Counted from the stretch's first letter, positions 31,443-43,800 are shown. The stretch: 64,000 nucleotides of DNA from Halichondria panicea (GCF_963675165.1 NC_087391.1:3057001-3121000), one strand, 5' to 3'. Program-made: numbers and translations. Notes: generated from the sequence alone by a model not told the origin.

Positions 31443-32960
31443 TCAGATTATAATATGAGTTAAATGACAGTTTATAATACTTGCTAAGTTTGTCTTGTAT
31501 TTGCTTGTATGTATGTCTGGGTTGTCTGTCACAAACTGTATGGCGTTTGCCTTCAGTATTGTTTTCCCGGCCTCAATCAAGTATGCCTCCACCCTCTTTG
31601 TTTCCATGCTGGTGAAGGACTTTCTCACCTGGACAGATTTTACCTTTGAAGAAGGTTCCGTCACCTCCACTCCCGACGGTTCTCTTCCTTGTCCCGCGGC
31701 CACCCCCGACGGTTCTCCTCCTTGTCCCGCGGCGTGTATAAGGTCGTACGCTTGTACTGCCGTTTTTCGTGTGTGTAAATCTTTGTTGTAATAACAGCTG
31801 TGGTTTAGTTGTTTAGTTATTAGTCCCCTCTCTGCCGGTTCGAGGTTCTTTGTGGCTTTGGTGGGACACCGCTTTTCGAAGCTCAGTAGCGCTGACAAAC
31901 GAGAAGTTAAACTTCTTTGCCACCCTGGATTTCCACCCTCGCCGCCATAGCTTTTTCCCTTCGTTCCTGAGGAAAAATCTGTTTGATGGTTGGTATTCCA
32001 GGTACTTCTTCCATCAGGTGTGGGGTTAGGATGAGATGTGCGGAGCCCTGGACACAGGTCTTGTGCCTGTGGACCTGGAGCACCCACACATTTCCTCCTG
32101 TAGACTTTTCAAGTCTTGCCTCTTGAAATTCCTGTAGCATAAGGTTCACTCACCACTGCACCAGGCCGCTGAGAGGAGTTGACCATCGTAGGTCAGTGCA
32201 TCTACTTTTTGGGTGTCGATTAGAGCTGCTCCTCCAAGCTGTAGATGTTGAACCGTTGCTCCCAAACGGCAAGTATATCTGTAGCGGCTTTGATGGAGAT
32301 TCTTGGGCCATCCGATTGCCTCTCCATGCTACTACAGCCATGTCTGCGTAGCACAGCTTCTGATGTTTTCTCCGCCTCCCGGAAGTCTGTGGATGCGATA
32401 AAACTTTAGTGCATCCTCGAAGTACTCCAGCTTCTGGAAGGTTGCACTTCTTTAGAAGCTCGACATACCTGTTGAGTTTGTCCTGAGTTTGTCCCTAGAT
32501 GTGATGATGGACCAATCGATTGGCTCGCCCTTGGCCTTCTCGGCGTGGAGGAACTTTGCCACATCTCGAGCCTCCTGCAGTGCCGTGGACGCTGCCTTCA
32601 TTCTCCCGTCTACCCACCTCCTGAAATCCAGCAACGACATCGTAGCGGAGAAGCTGTGTCATTCTCCCTGTCGGCACTATAACAGGGGTCGGGGTCTTAG
32701 GTGTGACAGGGAGTTCCTCCTCTGCGTCCGATTCCAAGAAGGATTCCATAGCGGTTTGCCCCGGTTTCTGGACCGATCCCGCCAGGTACCTGCGGGCGTT
32801 GGTACAGGCTGTCTTCATCTCGGAGCTCGTTAGTTCAGAATGCATAGCGCTGTGAGAGCTTAACCTGCGGTTTGGACCTGCATCCGACCGTTCTACGAAG
32901 GGTTAGCAGTGTATGCACTTCGTCCGACAGTTCTTTGTCTGGTGATGATGTAAGCCCGTA
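31443..32960 (-). pseudogene. Crypton-like tyrosine recombinase, degenerate (copy 2)
   Basis: In minus-strand order the blocks are VGCRSKPQVKLSQ (zinc-finger-like, matching GCTSKPQKRLSQ in copy 1) and MKTACTNARRYLAG. An acidic ESDAEEELPVTPKTPTP stretch follows. A helical DNA-binding segment comes next (FRRWVDGRMKAASTALQEAR, then DVAKFLHAEKAKGEPIDWS). Then come EYFEDALKFYRIHRL, a HKT block (VWVLQVHRHKTCVQGSAHLI) and a C-terminal KQLNHSCYYNKD with the likely nucleophilic Tyr. Each block sits in a different frame, so the gene is dead. The tail (31700-31443) reads KVKSVQVRKSFTSMETKRVE and is continuous. Confidence 0.68.
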
Positions 32961-32992
32961 CATGTACAGAATTACATCTATACGTACAGCAC

Positions 32993-33426
32993 ATGAATGT
33001 AGACGACGATGAGACACAACAGGTATGTATATATATCAAACATCTATCACCCTTTAACTATACATTATATAGGTGGTAATCATAGAGCCAGAAGAGCAGA
33101 CACCCACCCTTGAGGAAGTGGTAAGTATAATAGATTTAACATAATTATGCTATTATTACCTACGTACTGCAGGACACGTCCGAGTCTGATGATGACGCAC
33201 AGACACCCTCCGTCATTGGATCCTCAGACGAAGAGATGGTATGTATGATTATAGATTACACATGCTATTATTACATATACATTGATTGCAGGAAACACCC
33301 AGGAAGAGGAAGCTGAGGAGGGTTGTCATCGTCCCTCAGAAGGACAGAAAACCGACACCCCATAGGTATAAGAGTGAACTTACGCTAGGGGTGGTGTCCT
33401 GTGGACTTACGCCAGTCTGCACTTGA
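32993..33426 (+). CDS. small four-exon acidic protein, divergent from the Crypton-like gene
   Basis: Four exons, 32993-33022, 33073-33120, 33173-33238 and 33292-33426, are separated by 50-53-bp introns with GTATGT/GTAAGT donors and TATAG/TGCAG acceptors. Every junction is phase 0 and the frame stays open to a TGA at 33424. The product of about 92 residues starts MNVDDDETQQ. It continues with VIIEPEEQTPTLEEV, then SESDDDAQTPSVIGSSDEEM, then a basic ETPRKRKLRRVVIVPQKD. It has no domain that I know. An acidic stretch followed by a basic patch suits a nuclear protein, but that is inference. The start lies within about 40 bp of the likely divergent start of the Crypton-like gene, so a shared promoter is possible. 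Confidence 0.6.
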
Positions 33427-33645
33427 GTGGGGTTGTGGGCAGCCAACTACGCTAGTCTTCAGAACAGCAGTGAAGTTACACGGTGAGTGGGGTTCTGGGC
33501 AGCCAAGAGTGGACTTACGCTAGTCTTTAGTTCATCAGGGACGGTCTGGGCAGCCATGTGTGGACTTACGCTAGTAGGGGTATCAGGGACGATTATTAGG
33601 GACGCTTATAGGGGTCTGGGCGGCCAAGAGTGGACTTACGCCCCC
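33380..33645. repeat. four imperfect ~65-bp repeats with GTGGACTTACGC
   Basis: GGACTTACGC(C/T)AGT, TCTGGGCAGCCA and GAGTGGGGTT recur at about 33388-33420, 33430-33475, 33484-33560 and 33570-33645. The first copy overlaps the last exon of the acidic protein, so the final residues of that model come from repeat sequence. Confidence 0.75.
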
Positions 33646-34389
33646 CAAGCATGCATTCATCGGCCACAACCGACTGTACCTAAGTTAGCCTGGCAGCCAA
33701 CGTCAGAAAAAATTGGTGCCAGTTGTTCTCGTGCCTGCCAAGTTTATTTAAATAATAGTAGACGAATACCAAAGTTTACCTCTTGTGGAATGTTCTCATG
33801 GCATTCTCGGACATGCCTCATGAGAACTGCGTTGCACGTCCCTCTCAGTTGCACGTCCCTCTCATACTCTTCCATAGCCACACACTTGCAGCCACCTACA
33901 TGTTGCAGCCACCATGGATGACATGAAGAAGATGCTATACAAACAAGTAAAGGACAGCTGAAAGCAAGTATGCTGTAAAATGCTGTAGAAATGACTGACG
34001 TATAGACTTATTAGGCTGTGTTGTATCATCTTACACATAATCTCCTTTGAATGAAGTTCAAGACAGCTACATTTTTTCAATTTTGTCAAAAGTGTTATCG
34101 AGCTGAGGAAGGTAAGATATATTTACTGTATGCTTGTACATACATGTACTCTGATGATCAGTTGTTCAGCGCCTCCGAGGTTAGTATTATTCTTGCAATG
34201 ATGTGCACTAGCACAGTTTCTTCCATAATTATAGATGCTGCCTACCGGACAAGGCCAAGAAAACAACAAGACGACGTGAAAGAATTTCAACGGTAAGTAT
34301 TATGTATAAAATCGCTAGAGCAAAAATGTCAGGTGGTGCTATCAACACATGTTGTAACTTGCTTTAATTAAAACAAGCATGCATATCTT
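33646..34389. other. no firm gene
   Basis: Short open stretches near 33860-33960 (DDMKKMLYKQVKDS in one frame) and an exon-like segment ending at 34292 before GTAAGTATT are suggestive only. There is a small direct duplication TTGCACGTCCCTCTCA near 33832-33862. Confidence 0.35.
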
Positions 34390-35035
34390 ATGAACCATAC
34401 ATTGAAATCACTCGTAACTATTTCCTACTCGTAACTATTTCCTACAGGTAGCCCAGACCCCGGGGGTACCATGACATCATCATCGTTACCTAGCAACTGA
34501 CCACCCCCAGCGATTGTTTACAACCATTCACAATTATGTACACAAACAATATTGTACGAAGGCCTATAGACACTAATAAGTAAGTGTTCTCAATGTTCTC
34601 ACGGTGACATAGTTCCTTCTCTGCAAGGCAGACGCCCTTTTCCCGGGAAACACAAGAAACACGTTTACACACACGTTTACAAGTTCAAGTTCAGCCTAAG
34701 CAAACCTATACTGAAGCTATCCTGAAGCTATCAGAATACAGTATGTTATACAAATGCTACTCCTCAGGCTCTTTTATTTTTTAGCTTGAGGTAGCTTCCT
34801 ACCTAGCTACGATCCCAGTCTCACTCTACAAGGCCATAAGTATCGATATTCACTGTCTAGCAGCTCTAGAACCTCACTGAGGTTGTACTACGAAGATCTT
34901 GAAGTCATCATCAATCGGTCACTTTTCTTTCGGAGGTACGCAAAGCAAGATGTTGAAAATACCATTTGAAAGAGCAGCTCAATGCGCATGTGCTGGTACC
35001 TACAGCGTGTGCATAGCTCTATGTCCGGGAAAGGG
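34390..35035. repeat. left arm of a large inverted repeat ending in a piggyBac-like terminus
   Basis: Reading inward, the arm holds ACCATACATTGAAATCACTC, CCAGACCCCGGGG, CATGACATCATCATCGTTAC, and further in ACTACGAAGATCTTGAAGTC. Its inner edge is ...CCGGGAAAGGG next to TTAA (35036-35039). All of these recur inverted at 35381-36055. Confidence 0.8.
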
Positions 35036-35380
35036 TTAATATAGTTGAAGTGTCCCATTGAGACATTACAATTATACCACGGATATTGATGTAATCTGCA
35101 TTCCACTACAGGCTACGAATTCAGAGAAAAAAATCTGGAGATCAGAGTACGGAGATCAGAGTACTGTACAAAGATGTTCAGAAAAATTGATGCGTACTGC
35201 GTACTGTGATAACCACAAGTCAAGTCGCCCCTTCACTGAAATACTTCACTGAAATATGTATTTCCTATTCAAAAATACAGGTGAATGTGGAATCACAATC
35301 ACATTAAATTATGCATGGGACGAAAATGTGGATCCATTATTCATAGAATAATAATAATTATCCATCGAGCTACTGATTAA

Positions 35381-36055
35381 CCCTTTCCCGGCTTTGGACG
35401 ACATATGTCGTCCAGCGGACCGAGATTTTTCAAAAATTTGCTGTGCACACTGTGTTGGAGCTATGCGCACGCTGCTGCTCTTGCGCATGGTATTTTCAAC
35501 ATCTTGCTTCGAGGTACGCTTCGTGCAGTACCGTCGAAAGAAAAGTGACCGTTTGATGATGACTTCAAGATCTTCGTAGTACAACCTCAGTGTGGTGCTA
35601 GACAGTGAGAATATCGATGCTTATAGCCTTGTAGAGTGAGCTACCTCAAGCTAGGAGCCTGAAGGAGCTGGACCAAGTTTCTGGATCTGGTAAGTACAAC
35701 ATACTGTATTCTGAGCCACCATTGAGCTTGTAAACGTGTGTGAACGTTTCCCGGGAAAAGGGCGTCTGCTGATACGACCTCGCAGAGAAGTTTCGGCAGA
35801 TCCTGATCGAACTATGTCACCGTGAGAACATTGAGTCACTTTGTGCCTTCGTATAATAATTATTGTTTGTGTATAATAATTATTGTTTGTGTACATAATT
35901 GTGAATGTTTGTAAACAATTGCTAATTAGTTGGGGGTGGTCAGTTGCTAGGTAACGATGATGATGTCATGGTACTCCGGGGTCTGGGCTATCTGTAGGAA
36001 ATAGTTACGAGTGATTTCAATGTATTTCAATGTATGGTTCATAAGATATGGATTT
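35381..36055. repeat. right arm of the large inverted repeat, piggyBac-like terminus at its inner edge
   Basis: The inner edge is TTAA (35377-35380) then CCCTTTCCCGG and an 18-bp palindrome GGACGACATATGTCGTCC. The palindrome is missing from the left arm. It matches the left arm with indels out to GGTTCATAAGATATGG at about 36050. TTAACCCTTT starts the other piggyBac-derived copies in this window (52738, 60001), so both arms probably derive from piggyBac-type ends. Outer ends show no TTAA. Confidence 0.78.
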
Positions 36056-36263
36056 TTAAAGAGTATTTATTCTCTGTAAAGCGTTAAATTATTGCGCAGA
36101 GAATAAATTTGAATTTTGTTCTAGTGAACATAGTGTAGCGGCCTTTTTAAAATATATCTTCTACCCGCCCTGCATATAGTGATCCTACAGTAGACTGTAC
36201 CTAAGCCATGAAATGACTACTGCGTTCAGCTGGACTTGATCACTAGATCTAGCTCATGAATAA

Positions 36264-37500
36264 TTAATGAGCATCAGAGGCACGATTGTCATGGTTCCTG
36301 CTATAAGGCTGCTTCAAGGAAATGCAAGGTACGAGTTGCGATAAGAACACGTAAGGAGGGTGTTTGCATGCGGCAAGATCTATTGCTAACAAATTCTTTT
36401 GTAAAACATGATTTTTTATACGTGCATTGAATTCTTTTGTAAAACATGATTTTTTATACGTGCATTGATACATATTGTCTTTACTGAGTCTCTGAGTTAA
36501 GAACTCTGATTCCAACTCTTCTCTATTGAAGTCATCGTAAAAAAAATGTGCACACTGCATCCAGCTCATCTTTTAAACTTTGCCAGCCTTCAATAGAAGC
36601 TGTTCCAAGTTAGAGAAAATTTTGAAACCTTTTTGATCAAATCTACTTCGGATACTTGTCACAGCAAGGTCAAGAGCCTCCTCATCTTTTGGAGTCAAGA
36701 GTCAATGCATACTCAGCTACCTTGCTCAAATCGCCTGGGCACCTTACGTCTCCTCGCCAGCTGTGGTTCGTCCACATCCATCTTGAGAGTTTAATCTTTT
36801 CCCAGAATAAGTTGAAGTGGTCGTCTGTACGTAAGCTTTCTAGGATCTTTGTAGTGAGAGTGGCTGCCTTCAACACTAATGAGCTTGGGTTCCTGCAAGG
36901 TTTGGCTAAGCCGTGCCTCAGAATCATTTCTGACAAATTAGCATCTGACTATCTACACTTGCCTTCATCTCGGTATCAGAAGTCGCATGCATCCCAAAGC
37001 AGCCTGATGCTGTCATAGTTGGCGATTATAGCATAGTTGGCGATTATACTAGCAAGAGACCCAGCCCACCTTGTTGGGCAAAGGGTTCGTACACTAGGAG
37101 CGTCACTGCCAATCTCCTCCAATCTCCTCCTTTAGGGTACGCAGCATTGCCTCTCTCTTTGGGGAGAATTTGAAGTGTCAAGGCAGTCCTTCATAGCAGG
37201 TGATTGCTTGATGGTGTCACTGACACCAAGATTGAGTGCATGCCTACAGCTCGAGGTTCAATTCCTGCTATTTTCGCAGCTACACCACCGGCCATAGTGC
37301 TACATCCATCGTAACATTGACCACGGAGTCATCCGTCATCCTTCATAACATCAACAATACTCTGTGCGTCAATTGCAGACAGGCAGTATAATCCAAGAAA
37401 TTCTTCCGACACCTCATTTACCCACCTCACAACTAATGTCAGCTGCTCTTTGTTAGACTACCATTACAGCAAGGAATGGAGAAGAGTGGATGTCTTCAAG
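36264..37500 (-). pseudogene. hAT-family (ZMYM/TTF-type) transposase fragment
   Basis: The minus strand shows, in scattered frames, a CYDGCSTMAGGVAAKIAGIE block and a TLCPTRWAGSLASIIANYDS block. Then come LWDACDF and an open segment with AATLTTKILESLRTDDHFNL, then FWEKIKLSRWMWTNHSWRGD. A FNREELESEFLTQ segment is last. This order matches the middle part of hAT transposases with the YDGAS-type and CPTRW motifs. Both the N-terminal zinc finger and the C-terminal dimerisation region are missing. Stops and frame changes are frequent. Confidence 0.7.
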
Positions 37501-37738
37501 GGTTGCTGAGACACAGTGGGACAGCATTTCATTCTGAGCAGTATGTTTACGGGCGCTCTTATCTAGCCACAGGCCTCAAACGTAACAACTGGATCGATGC
37601 ATCACTACAATTGCCACGCAGTTGATATGCTTAGTTTGCATGCTTAGTGCAGTTTGCACATACCTCGTTCCATGCCTGAGCACTCAAATATTGCTAAATT
37701 GGGGGGTATTGGTGGCTGCTTAGACAAAGCGCTTTGGT

Positions 37739-37843
37739 GCATCAGATTTTACAGAGAGGTAGTAGCCATATCAAAAAATTTAATCTGAAATATCTGCTCC
37801 AATTGGTCTGCTCCAATTGGTCTGTTTTCCCAGAGCCTGTCAC
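37739..37843. mobile_element. fragment of the GTGACAGGCTCTGGG MITE family
   Basis: The right terminus CCCAGAGCCTGTCAC ends at 37843. An internal piece, GCATCAGATTTTACAGAGAG, is present in the opposite orientation to that in 4896-5313. CTGCTCCAATTGGT occurs twice in tandem. It is a rearranged remnant. Confidence 0.65.
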
Positions 37844-37849
37844 ATAGCA

Positions 37850-39098
37850 GGGGATCATCTTCATCTTTCATTGAATCTCCAAAAGGATTGTCTTCATTTG
37901 CAGATAGGGTTACATCAGAATTAATATCAGACGTGCAGAACTAGCCTAAACATCTACACTTTGACTACGATCAACAGTATTGGAAACGGAAGTGAGTGCC
38001 ATTCCTCATAACTCCCGCAAGCATTGTGTCCAAAGTCGATAGCGCTTGATATAGCTAAGCAGAACTGCTCGCAAAACAATTCTCATGAATTATTCATGTT
38101 TAGCCCTCGTGTTAAAAAGTAAGCCTCGATTAAAACCGCGGAGATACACGGATGGTACTTCGAGGGTACTTCCGTTTCTCTACTCTATCTATGGATCAAC
38201 ATAGGATTGGACGCCCATTGTGATAACCAAATAACGATTACTATTATTGTGACTTATTTTGTCTGAAAGTGAAATCTCTTGCAGATTAAATCAGGATGGA
38301 AAAAAACTTGGTGTGAGCCGGACAAACAGCGCATCAATAATTAGCAGCATCAGCATATACAAATTATTTTTTCTGGCGCGTAATTAATTACTGAAGGCCT
38401 CTTGTTAAACTGTTTTTACATAACCTCCTGAATATAAAACAAAAACATCATCTGCAATGGTGCAAAAAAGATTTAAATGCTCATGAAGACTTTTTCGAAT
38501 TAGTTATGCAACATCTGAAATGAATACAATTGATGACGTCCCAAACAGTTCCCTCATGTGGGATTGCGAACGCTTGAAGGTACTGCTGTCTATTGCTGTA
38601 AACGCACACATATTCATAACGCACACATATTCAAATGAAGTAATGCTGCATTCAAAGATGCTATAAAAGAGGGGGATGGTGATCGTTGCCTTCGTTTATG
38701 AAAATACTTTCTTTTCTTCTGGTATTTAAAGCTTCAAGTAGCAATGGAAGCATTTCACATTGTCCTGCCACCCCGACTGGCAGAGGGTGTTAAATGGTCG
38801 AGATTTGTCATGAATAAACTAGTGAAAAAACTAGTGAAAACGTCATTATAAACCCTTGATACTTTTGACAGTGTAACAAAAAGCATTTGGTCTAAAACAC
38901 CATACTTCTTGAAAGTAGTGGAACAGTTATCACAAAAGTATTCCCAGGACGTGACCAGGACGTGACCATAAATCTTTCACCAATCAAGTCGCCAAACACG
39001 GACGTAGTTAGAGACTACAAAATTTTAAATTTTGTGGAGAAATACTTTTGTGGAGAAATACCAAATTAAGAGAAATACCAAATTAAGTCTCAAAATAC
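37850..39098. other. no recognisable gene
   Basis: AT-rich sequence with stops in all frames. Several short direct duplications are present (ACTAGTGAAAA near 38818-38840, CCAGGACGTGA near 38945-38967, AGAAATACCAAATTAAG near 39053-39086). Confidence 0.5.
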
Positions 39099-40015
39099 CT
39101 ACCTTCCTTTGAGTTTTTCACAGTAGCCAATTACGGCTGGTATCCATTTTCCTGTCCACTCCGCAACAAACGAAGAATACATATTTTGCTTTGACAATAC
39201 GAGCTCTAATACGAGCTCTAGTTCTTGTTCAGTCTGCAATAGAAACATGTGACAATACATAAGCACAGTATATAACAACATACACTCATGCACATGCACA
39301 CAAAACCGATAGTATAATTATATGCACCACTGCTGTCATTTTTAGAGCGCTGGAAATTTGGTAACCTTCTGTACCACTGACTCTGTGCTCTTCAAAATGT
39401 ATTGCCTGCGATTGTGAAATGTATAAGAGGTAACACAATGTCTCTTCTAGGATGATGTTCATCATTGGGCAAGTGCTTTTTCACTGTCAGTATTTCCTTC
39501 GTCCATAGGTGACACAGCCAGGTAACGTGATGCTAGAATAGAAACCTTTTTAGGGCGACCACGCTTTGTTGGAGGAAATGGAGAGGCTATGCGTTTACGG
39601 CCTTTTTCAACATTTTTTTTCCGCCAAGATCCCTATAACGCCAAGATCCCTATAATTACGAATTGACATAATTATAAACCTACAGGTTTATTAAAGACTT
39701 ACAATTGGTGCTGCTCCAGAGTCAGCGGTGTTTTTCTTTGGCGACCTCTCCAATAAACACCATCGTTGGTTGTTCCAGGTATGCTGCGTCACTCATTTCG
39801 AACTTCGAGATTAAGGGATTTTTCTTTAATAGCAGCCATGATGGTTGGTTTCCACTTCTGAGGAATAGCAAAATTGTCTGTAGAGATACCAGACACTTTT
39901 GGGGTAGAGTCCTCTGGGGTGTAGAATCATTTACTCGACTACTGCTATCAACTGCGGATGAGACAATCAAATCCTGTCTACGAACATGCATCGTTAAAGC
40001 AGTAGCTAAGTACAT
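39099..40015 (-). CDS. possible degenerate coding region with AT-hook-like motif, divergent from the helicase fragment
   Basis: Open minus-strand pieces are 40015-39722 (GNQPSWLLLKKNPLISKFEM), about 39620-39500 (FPPTKRGRPKKVSILASRYL, an AT-hook-like GRPK core) and 39250-39099 (FVAEWTGKWIPAVIGYCEKL). An acceptor-like TATTGCAG precedes the last. Frames do not join cleanly and I do not recognise the family. Its 5' side lies about 125 bp from the start of the plus-strand helicase fragment. Confidence 0.3.
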
Positions 40016-40141
40016 AGCCTCGATTCCAAGCCGCTGAGAAAGACGGCCTGGTATACACTGTCGCCAGAATTACCCAGAATCTGGGTAATCGTAAATTGCA
40101 GTATATTTTGTAAAACATTGAAATCTAGTCCAAGTTGTGTA

Positions 40142-40600
40142 ATGGCTGCTAGCTTCTCTTCTGCTCTCGCGTACGCGTTATCCTGTGTTGGAAAACCAGG
40201 TCTAGTCTTGAAAGACAAGCAGCTGGAGGCGTTGAAGTGTCTGTACGCTGGTGTTTATATGGGTACCGTACCGACCGGCTATGGCAAGTCCCAGAGCAAG
40301 TCCATCTGCTTTCCAGACACTCCCTTTCTTGATTGATGTGAAGCTTGACAGGACCAGTGCACCTCTCTCTGAAAGAAGTGTTGTGATGGTGATTTCTCCT
40401 CTTGTTTCTCTTCGAAGTGTAGGTGTGTCTGTTCGACGTTCAGTGCCATTCTCTCTGGAAGGAAGTATTGTTGTGACATTTGCCGAAAATTGGTCACAGA
40501 GTAAGTACGTGGTATCTGCTGTGTGGCCTGAATGTCCGAGGGACTTGTGTGTATCCGAGACTTGTGTGTATCCGATCCGAGGGACCGGACTTGTTGCTTG
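40142..40600 (+). pseudogene. RecQ-like helicase, N-terminal fragment
   Basis: From ATG 40142 the frame reads MAASFSSALAYALSC and then LKDKQLEALKCLYAGVYMGT. VPTGYGKS follows, a Walker A motif as in RecQ helicases. A 12-bp duplication (CAGAGCAAGTCC) follows the GKS, and a frameshift comes near 40333. In the next frame VVMVISPLVSL is motif Ia. After about 40500 the family pattern fades and a donor-like GTAAGT lies at 40501. Only the first helicase motifs are present. Without the remaining motifs the product would not be functional. Confidence 0.75.
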
Positions 40601-40867
40601 AGTGTGTATTAATGGATAGTGCTTTCAATGGTAATCTATTGTGTAAATCAATAAGTAGTCCTCACATTATGTTACGTTACGTCACAGCCACTGTACTTAT
40701 CCACTGTACTTATCCACATTTATTTTTTACCCACAGGTTTAACTAATTTCTTATGAGATTAACTTGTCGCCTGAGTGTGTATCCGATCTGAGCCTCAAGT
40801 TAATGAATAAATCTACAGAGCTGATGTTTTGTTTTACTTAGCTGTCTCTCTGTCTACAGTATATACA

Positions 40868-43800
40868 CAGGAGCGTAGCCAGGATTTGTGGGAAGGGGGG
40901 CAAACCTAGCTGGGCAAAGCCTAGCTAGGTTTTTCCTGGGCGCGCTAGCGCCCGAAAAATTTTGACCGGAAGCCACACCCCTTTTAATTAGTTGCGGTTA
41001 AATTTCACTTCCTGTCAGCATCATTAACATTGGAGGCTAGATTCTAGCATAGATATTGTCACTAAGAAAGTTGAAGGCGCCTGGGATGACGTCTTGAGAA
41101 TTCATCAATGACTTCTTCTATGATCACTGGTATGTCTTGATGAACATGAAGTAGAGTCAAACTTGTGAGGCGTTCATTGCTCATGCTAGATCTTAGTGTA
41201 GTTTTAACTCTCTTGAGCCCACTAAAAGACCTCTCAGCAGTGCAAGAGGTCACTGGTAGAGTACAGAGAACTGTGACTAGAGCTTTGATGTTGGGGTAGA
41301 AGTTTGAAATTCGGGGCATTGTTGAAGAGAGAGTAGAGAGTAGAGGGTAGTGCACTTAGACCATGTTCTTTCTCTTCAGATTTCCATTTAATGTACCAAG
41401 TGTGGATCTCAGCACTGAGGGATGACACGTCTGGAAGGTCTACGGCATAAAGGTCTCCCACTTTTATCGATGCCCTCTCCACAGTTGAAAGGTCCTCTGT
41501 TACCAACACTGATGGCACTAAGTATTGACCTTGTAAAGCTGTTTTTTGGTGTGATGTAAAGCGCCTGTCGAGCTCAAGAAGATGGTCCACAATAGGAATT
41601 GTGATTGTTCTTTTGTAGTACTCAGAAGGATTGATTGCTGGTGTGCTCGCTCTGTGCCTTTGACGACTACAAATCCTCGGCATTGCTGGTACTGTCCCTA
41701 CTTCGCTACACATAGCTGAAATTGTTTCAAACCACTTACTATGGTAGGAGTCAACATTCTCTCTCACTTCCTTGAGCGATAATGTCAAGGTCTTGATCTC
41801 AGACACAGCCTGAACACAGCCTGAACAATGTCTTTGGCTTCCTCCTGAAGGCTAACAGTGAGGCCCCTGAGGTACTGGAGGCACTTGTGGGTGATTACAA
41901 GAGCGCTAATGAACTCTGTATTGGTGATAGCCAGCAAAAGAGTAGTTGCATCTGTGAATGAGTCTGGAGACCACATGCGAGAACCCTCGGCTGAAATGCT
42001 CTCAAAGCAAGCGACAATGGAGGAGTACAGTTTATTGATCCTGTCAAGAGCATCAATTCTCTCAATCCATCTGGTCCTACATGGTCCTACAGAGATCTTT
42101 GAGCTTGTGAACCTTTGATTCTGGCTGTGTGTCTCGTATGGCCTCTTCCAATTTCATCTGGCATTTAGGGTGAGCAAAGAAAAATATACACAATCGTTTC
42201 ACAACACCAATCATGTTACGAACAGCTGTCTCCTAGAACGAAGCCACAACTGCCAGGTTCAAAGAATGTCAAAGAATGTGAAGCGCAATGAGTGTATAGA
42301 GCAAGAGGGTATTGAGAAGAAATCCGAGCAGCAGCCCCCTTTGTCTTGCCAGCCATGCTGCTAGCTCCATCATAGGCCTGACCACGCATTTTGGATGGAT
42401 CCAAGTGATGTGAGTGATGTGTGACGAAGCTGAGACGAAGCTGAGAATCTTGTCGGCCAATGCTAAACCAGTAACACCACTGTCACATTCCAAAAAGGTG
42501 ACAAGATCCTCGCTGATCAAACAAGACCCTGGGTCAACATACCTCAGGACAATACACAGTTGTTCTCTGTTGGAGCAATCAGTGACCTCATCTGCTATCA
42601 CAGTATAACAGGCACTGCTACGAACCTTCCTTAAGATCTTCTCACCGATTTGGTCACCAAGGATGCTGATGATCTGGTTTTGTATGTCAGGGGATGTATA
42701 AGTGGCATTCGTGGCATTCCTACCGGCCTTCTCTAGATGTTCTCCAAGGGTGGTGTCTCCAGCTGATACTCGGAAATCTAGCAAAGCCCTAAAGTTGCCA
42801 TGGTTTCTGCTTGCTGACTGTACACCTTCTACATCTGTACCACTGTCATGATGACCACGAAGGGCTAGATTTTGTCGACCACACAAGACAATTGTCTCCA
42901 CAATTGAATGGAGTTTTTGTCGGTTCTTCTGAATAGTGTCTCGTAATTCGGATCTTAGTTGAACTACCACACTCTCTTGTCTGCTACTCATCCTCTCGAT
43001 GAAGGCATCACAAATATCGTAGGTCTTCTTGAAATTTGTAAATGCCATCTCTACAAATGTTCCCTTACCCTTTCCCTTACCCTTGCGACAGTCTATACTT
43101 CTGGAGAAGAGTACACAAGGGAGACAGTACCCACCGTTCTTCTTTTGGCTGTATATCAACCACTTGTACCTTTGGAGATACTGGTATCGAAAACTACGTG
43201 AATTTACCCTTGGAAATTTGTAATCCTGGCCAGGTGAAACATGATTACAGTAGAAGTCGTACTTCTCGGTCTCAGTTAAGACACTTCTTCTCTCGGCTAC
43301 ATCTGCTACATCAATATTGAATATTGATACTTCTTTCTCCTCTAAGCGTGATTGTTTTGGGGATGGAGGAACGTCGGAAGATAAATGAAGGTCAAAATCA
43401 GAGTCGCCATCAGAGTCTAAATCTGATTGATCACAAGTGGCGATGACGTCTGGTTCAGAGGAGATGGTTCGATTGCCAGAAGCGCTGTGGTCGGACATTT
43501 ATTAAAAGTTAGCATAATTATAAATAATTTAATACTATTATCATACATTTACATTTTCATACATTTACATTTTCATACATTTACATTTTAAAGTGTCAAA
43601 TACTTTGATTGAGAGTTGGCTTCTGTTGCTTTCTTAAAGAATTTATCCAGAGTTTGAGACATGGTGAATATTTTGTGATTCTTGGTCAGCAGTGTGCCAC
43701 ATGGACTCAATATTGCATACTTGTGGCCAAATGTGAGCATCACATGAACCCAATATTGTGCATGCAATCACACCCACCCATTCTGCAATGCCCAACCCAT

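Noticed and set aside
38140..38160. TTAAAACCGCGG as a possible left end for the truncated piggyBac copy at 11889-12276
   Set aside because: Only eight bases agree, the palindrome is absent, and it is 26 kb away.
42959..43320. Plus-strand frames inside the hAT element
   Set aside because: They are antisense to the strongly recognisable hAT transposase on the minus strand.
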